Source: Stromatinia cepivora (taxonomy: Eukaryota > Ascomycota > Leotiomycetes > Helotiales > Sclerotiniaceae). From it: 64,000 nucleotides of DNA. The notes under the pieces were generated by a model. It worked only from the letters and a program-made list of their open reading frames with translations, searched no databases and was not told the origin of the DNA. The stretch covers positions 310,001-374,000 of the forward strand of contig RCTD01000025.1 of NCBI GenBank assembly GCA_014898415.1, written 5' to 3'. Positions 62,103 through 64,000 of this stretch are shown piece by piece; position 1 is the stretch's first letter, and each line of letters starts with the position of its first letter. The position numbers and the translations under genes were made by a program.

Positions 62103-62393
62103 TATCAGAATTACAAATGACAAAGAATCAATTAATCCTAAAACAACTATAAAACTTTTTATTATCCTTTTCTAATTAGAAGAATCTTTTTCTTTTAAAT
62201 CCAATAAAGAGCAATATCGAAACAATAACAAACTACCGATCATATATTAGAATTTAATGAATGCAGAGATTTTACAGAGTTTTCTAATCAATCGATGGTA
62301 GACTATCAATTGTATACTGATCTTTAACAATGAAGCTGTTTCCTTGTAGAGATTTCTAGCTTTACTAGCAACATCCTTCCAACAACCGTAACA
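62103..62393 (-). repeat. Gypsy-3 5' LTR
   Basis: 291 bp, start TATCAGAATTACAAATGAC, end CCGTAACA, followed by AATAT. Confidence 0.93.
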
Positions 62394-62840
62394 AATATAA
62401 CCGGAAAAGTATTTCAAAAAGAATTATAATATTCTATAAAGGCCTTATATTATAGATTAACAAAAAACAAATATTTGTAATTACTTTTAATACAGAATCA
62501 GAATATATTGCAATAACAATATTCATTAAATAAAAAAGATAAGTTGTACAAATACTCAAAGATCTATTCAGATTAAATTATATTGAAAAGAACAGAGATA
62601 CAGTTCAAATATTTGATAATAATCAAAGTACTTTAACTTTAACCAAGAATCTATATTTGTACAAACAATTCAAATATATAAATATCAATTATTATTTTAT
62701 TAAAGATTTAATAAAAAAAAAGAAAATCGTTATTAATTATATCAATATATATAATATAATTGTTGATAGAATAATAAAGCTTTATATAAGGATTGTTTTC
62801 GAAAGATTCAAGAAAATGTTAGGATTAATAATTTAGGAAA
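62394..62840 (+). pseudogene. Copia-1c RNase H / pol C-terminus
   Basis: Last part of Copia-1c pol, aligning with 37231-37673 of Copia-1d and ending at the equivalent stop (GGATTAATAATTTAG). RIP-degraded. Confidence 0.8.
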
Positions 62841-62868
62841 ATCGAATAGAATATCTTTAATAAAGGAG

Positions 62869-63034
62869 TATTGGAAATAAAGCTATTATAGAATTAGAAT
62901 TAAGATTATATAATTATAATAGTGTACAGACCATATTTGGGGATAATCTCAATTCTATTTCTACTAGAATTATAGATCCTTAGTTCAATTTATATAATCA
63001 ATAATACTACTACTTCCTGCACTAAAAGTTAACA
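62869..63034 (+). repeat. Copia-1c 3' LTR
   Basis: 166 bp, TATTGGAAATAAAG to GTTAACA. The following ATTTA belongs to the Copia-2b 3' region and does not match the AAAGA before the 5' LTR at 24755. Confidence 0.92.
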
Positions 63035-63528
63035 ATTTATATATAATCAAATTCTTCTTTATTTCAAGGGTATCAGAATCATTTCAGATTTATATATTAT
63101 ACTATTCCTTTGTTGATATTTGCTTATGATTGTTTTGTATATTTATTTACGAATTATATAAATTGCTATTTTCTATATTTTTCTATTTGTTTCAGATCGC
63201 TTTTCGATTTGAAGGGTGTATTACAGAAAGCTCTATGATCCCCTGTATCTTATAAAGGATTAAAGCATATACTTTTTAATCGGAATAAAGGATCTATTAG
63301 CCCTTATCAATCTATCAATTTGATAAAATGATCCTGATATATTAATAAACAAAGATCTAGCCTAATTAAGATATATATCGATTAAATAATCATTCATTTG
63401 TTCTATATATACAGCTCTTGATTCATATAATCAAGGGCAAATCATTCAATTCTTTTACTCTATCAATCACGTATACCACCTATTCCCCGATCCATGAAAG
63501 TGCTCTGTAATCATACTATCCCGTGATA
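63035..63528 (+). mobile_element. Copia-2b, 3' end only
   Basis: Matches the last 184 bp before the 3' LTR of Copia-2a (from about 41378) and then a 3' LTR at 63219-63528. The right side joins Copia-1 sequence at CAAAC, the expected target duplication of Copia-2b. The rest of the element is missing, replaced on the left by the Copia-1c 3' LTR. Confidence 0.88.
63219..63528 (+). repeat. Copia-2b 3' LTR
   Basis: 310 bp (one base longer than in Copia-2a), TATTACAG to CCGTGATA. Confidence 0.9.
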
Positions 63529-64000
63529 CAAACTAAAAAAGATTGAAGTTTATTATTGAAAAAAGAGCTTTTAATTATAGATTTTATACAAAGTTTAGCA
63601 GATTTATATTTATATATATCCAAAAACTATAATATAATATTATTAATATATATCGACGATATCGTTATTGTATCATATATATCATTACAAATCATTTGAT
63701 TTGATAAAAAACTATCAATCCGCTTTAATATCAAAAATCTAAAGGAAATTAATAAAATCCTAAATATTAGAATTATTTATAATAGAAAAATATATATATT
63801 AATTATAGATCAAAAAAAATATTTTGATATTATATTAATCAAATATAATATTATATATAAACAATATCAAATTAAGAAATTATCAATAATGGATTATATC
63901 CATCTTTGACTAGCAATTAACGATAATAAACTGATAAATATAAACGAATATCAATAACAAATAAAAAATATAATTCATTCAATAATATATATTCGATCAG
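63529..64000 (+). pseudogene. Copia-1e RT fragment
   Basis: Plus-strand Copia-1 sequence matching about 36543-37015 of Copia-1d, running off the right edge. The RT active site is intact as YIDD (near 63650-63661), unlike in the other copies, though stops elsewhere break the frame. Copia-2b is inserted at its left side after CAAAC. Confidence 0.85.

Larger units (their letters stand above)
54938..62393 (-). mobile_element. Gypsy-3, chromovirus-type Ty3/gypsy
   Basis: 7,456-bp minus-strand element. 291-bp LTRs at 54938-55228 (3') and 62103-62393 (5'), flanked by AATAT (54933-54937, 62394-62398). Pol includes RT, integrase and a chromodomain. Between the chromodomain and the 3' LTR lie about 1.9 kb of less AT-rich sequence with long open frames. 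Inserted in the RNase H of Copia-1c. Confidence 0.93.
24755..63034 (+). mobile_element. Copia-1c, 5.5-kb copia element expanded to 38 kb by insertions
   Basis: The 5' LTR (24755-24920) and 3' LTR (62869-63034) are each 166 bp. The body is in pieces: 24921-26442, 41871-42343, 42874-43406, 52770-54937 and 62394-62868. They align in order and without loss to the complete copy at 32389-37871, and each gap is bordered by a matching 5-bp duplication. The outermost flanks do not agree: AAAGA with pogo sequence on the left, ATTTA with Copia-2 sequence on the right. So the two ends may come from different insertion events. Confidence 0.88.

Noticed and set aside
1..64000. CRISPR arrays, bacterial operons, riboswitches or Shine-Dalgarno sites
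   Set aside because: The content is eukaryotic (chromoviruses, copia, fungal Tc1 and pogo elements, RIP-type mutation). Tandem repeats here have no spacer-repeat structure.

Overview
The window looks like an AT-rich, gene-free block of a filamentous ascomycete (Pezizomycotina) genome. Essentially all of it is transposable elements. Their coding frames are broken by stop codons of the kind made by repeat-induced point mutation (RIP): TGG to TGA or TAG, and CAA to TAA. The differences I read between paired LTRs are almost all C/T or G/A. I found no convincing host gene, tRNA, rRNA or CRISPR array. All family names here (Copia-1, Copia-2, Gypsy-1 to -3, LTRx-1, LTRx-2, TRGAG-1, Ins-530) are mine.

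Left part (1-10 kb). A minus-strand Ty1/copia element (Copia-1a) runs off the left edge and is inserted in the 3' end of a plus-strand copy (Copia-1b). An AT-rich desert follows. Next comes a Tc1/mariner element that jumped into a TA inside a 9-bp minisatellite, with array on both sides.

Middle (10-24.75 kb). A pogo/Fot1-like transposase gene (minus strand) is split by a small LTR element, LTRx-1, with 191-bp LTRs, TSD AAATC and an interior made largely of minisatellites. LTRx-1 in turn contains an 11.2-kb minus-strand Ty3/gypsy (Gypsy-1). Gypsy-1 has a tRNA-complementary primer site, a polypurine tract and a coding-like frame of about 1,000 codons downstream of the integrase.

Right part (24.75-63 kb). 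One plus-strand Copia-1 copy (Copia-1c) is stretched to 38 kb by four insertions, each with matching 5-bp duplications. These are: Copia-2 (CAAAG), itself holding a gag-only LTR element (TCTTA) and a full Copia-1 (ACTAT); a 530-bp insertion (CAATT); LTRx-2 (AGATA), itself holding the chromovirus Gypsy-2 (AGTAT); and the chromovirus Gypsy-3 (AATAT). The window ends in the 3' end of a second Copia-2 and another Copia-1 RT fragment.

The insertion order follows from the nesting. Copia-1 and Copia-2 were active alternately, each inserting into the other. The autonomous families carry gag, protease, RT/RNase H and integrase. TRGAG-1, LTRx-1 and LTRx-2 lack a recognisable pol and would depend on enzymes of other elements. 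The outer flanks of Copia-1c do not match (pogo on the left, Copia-2 on the right), which points to recombination or an assembly join.
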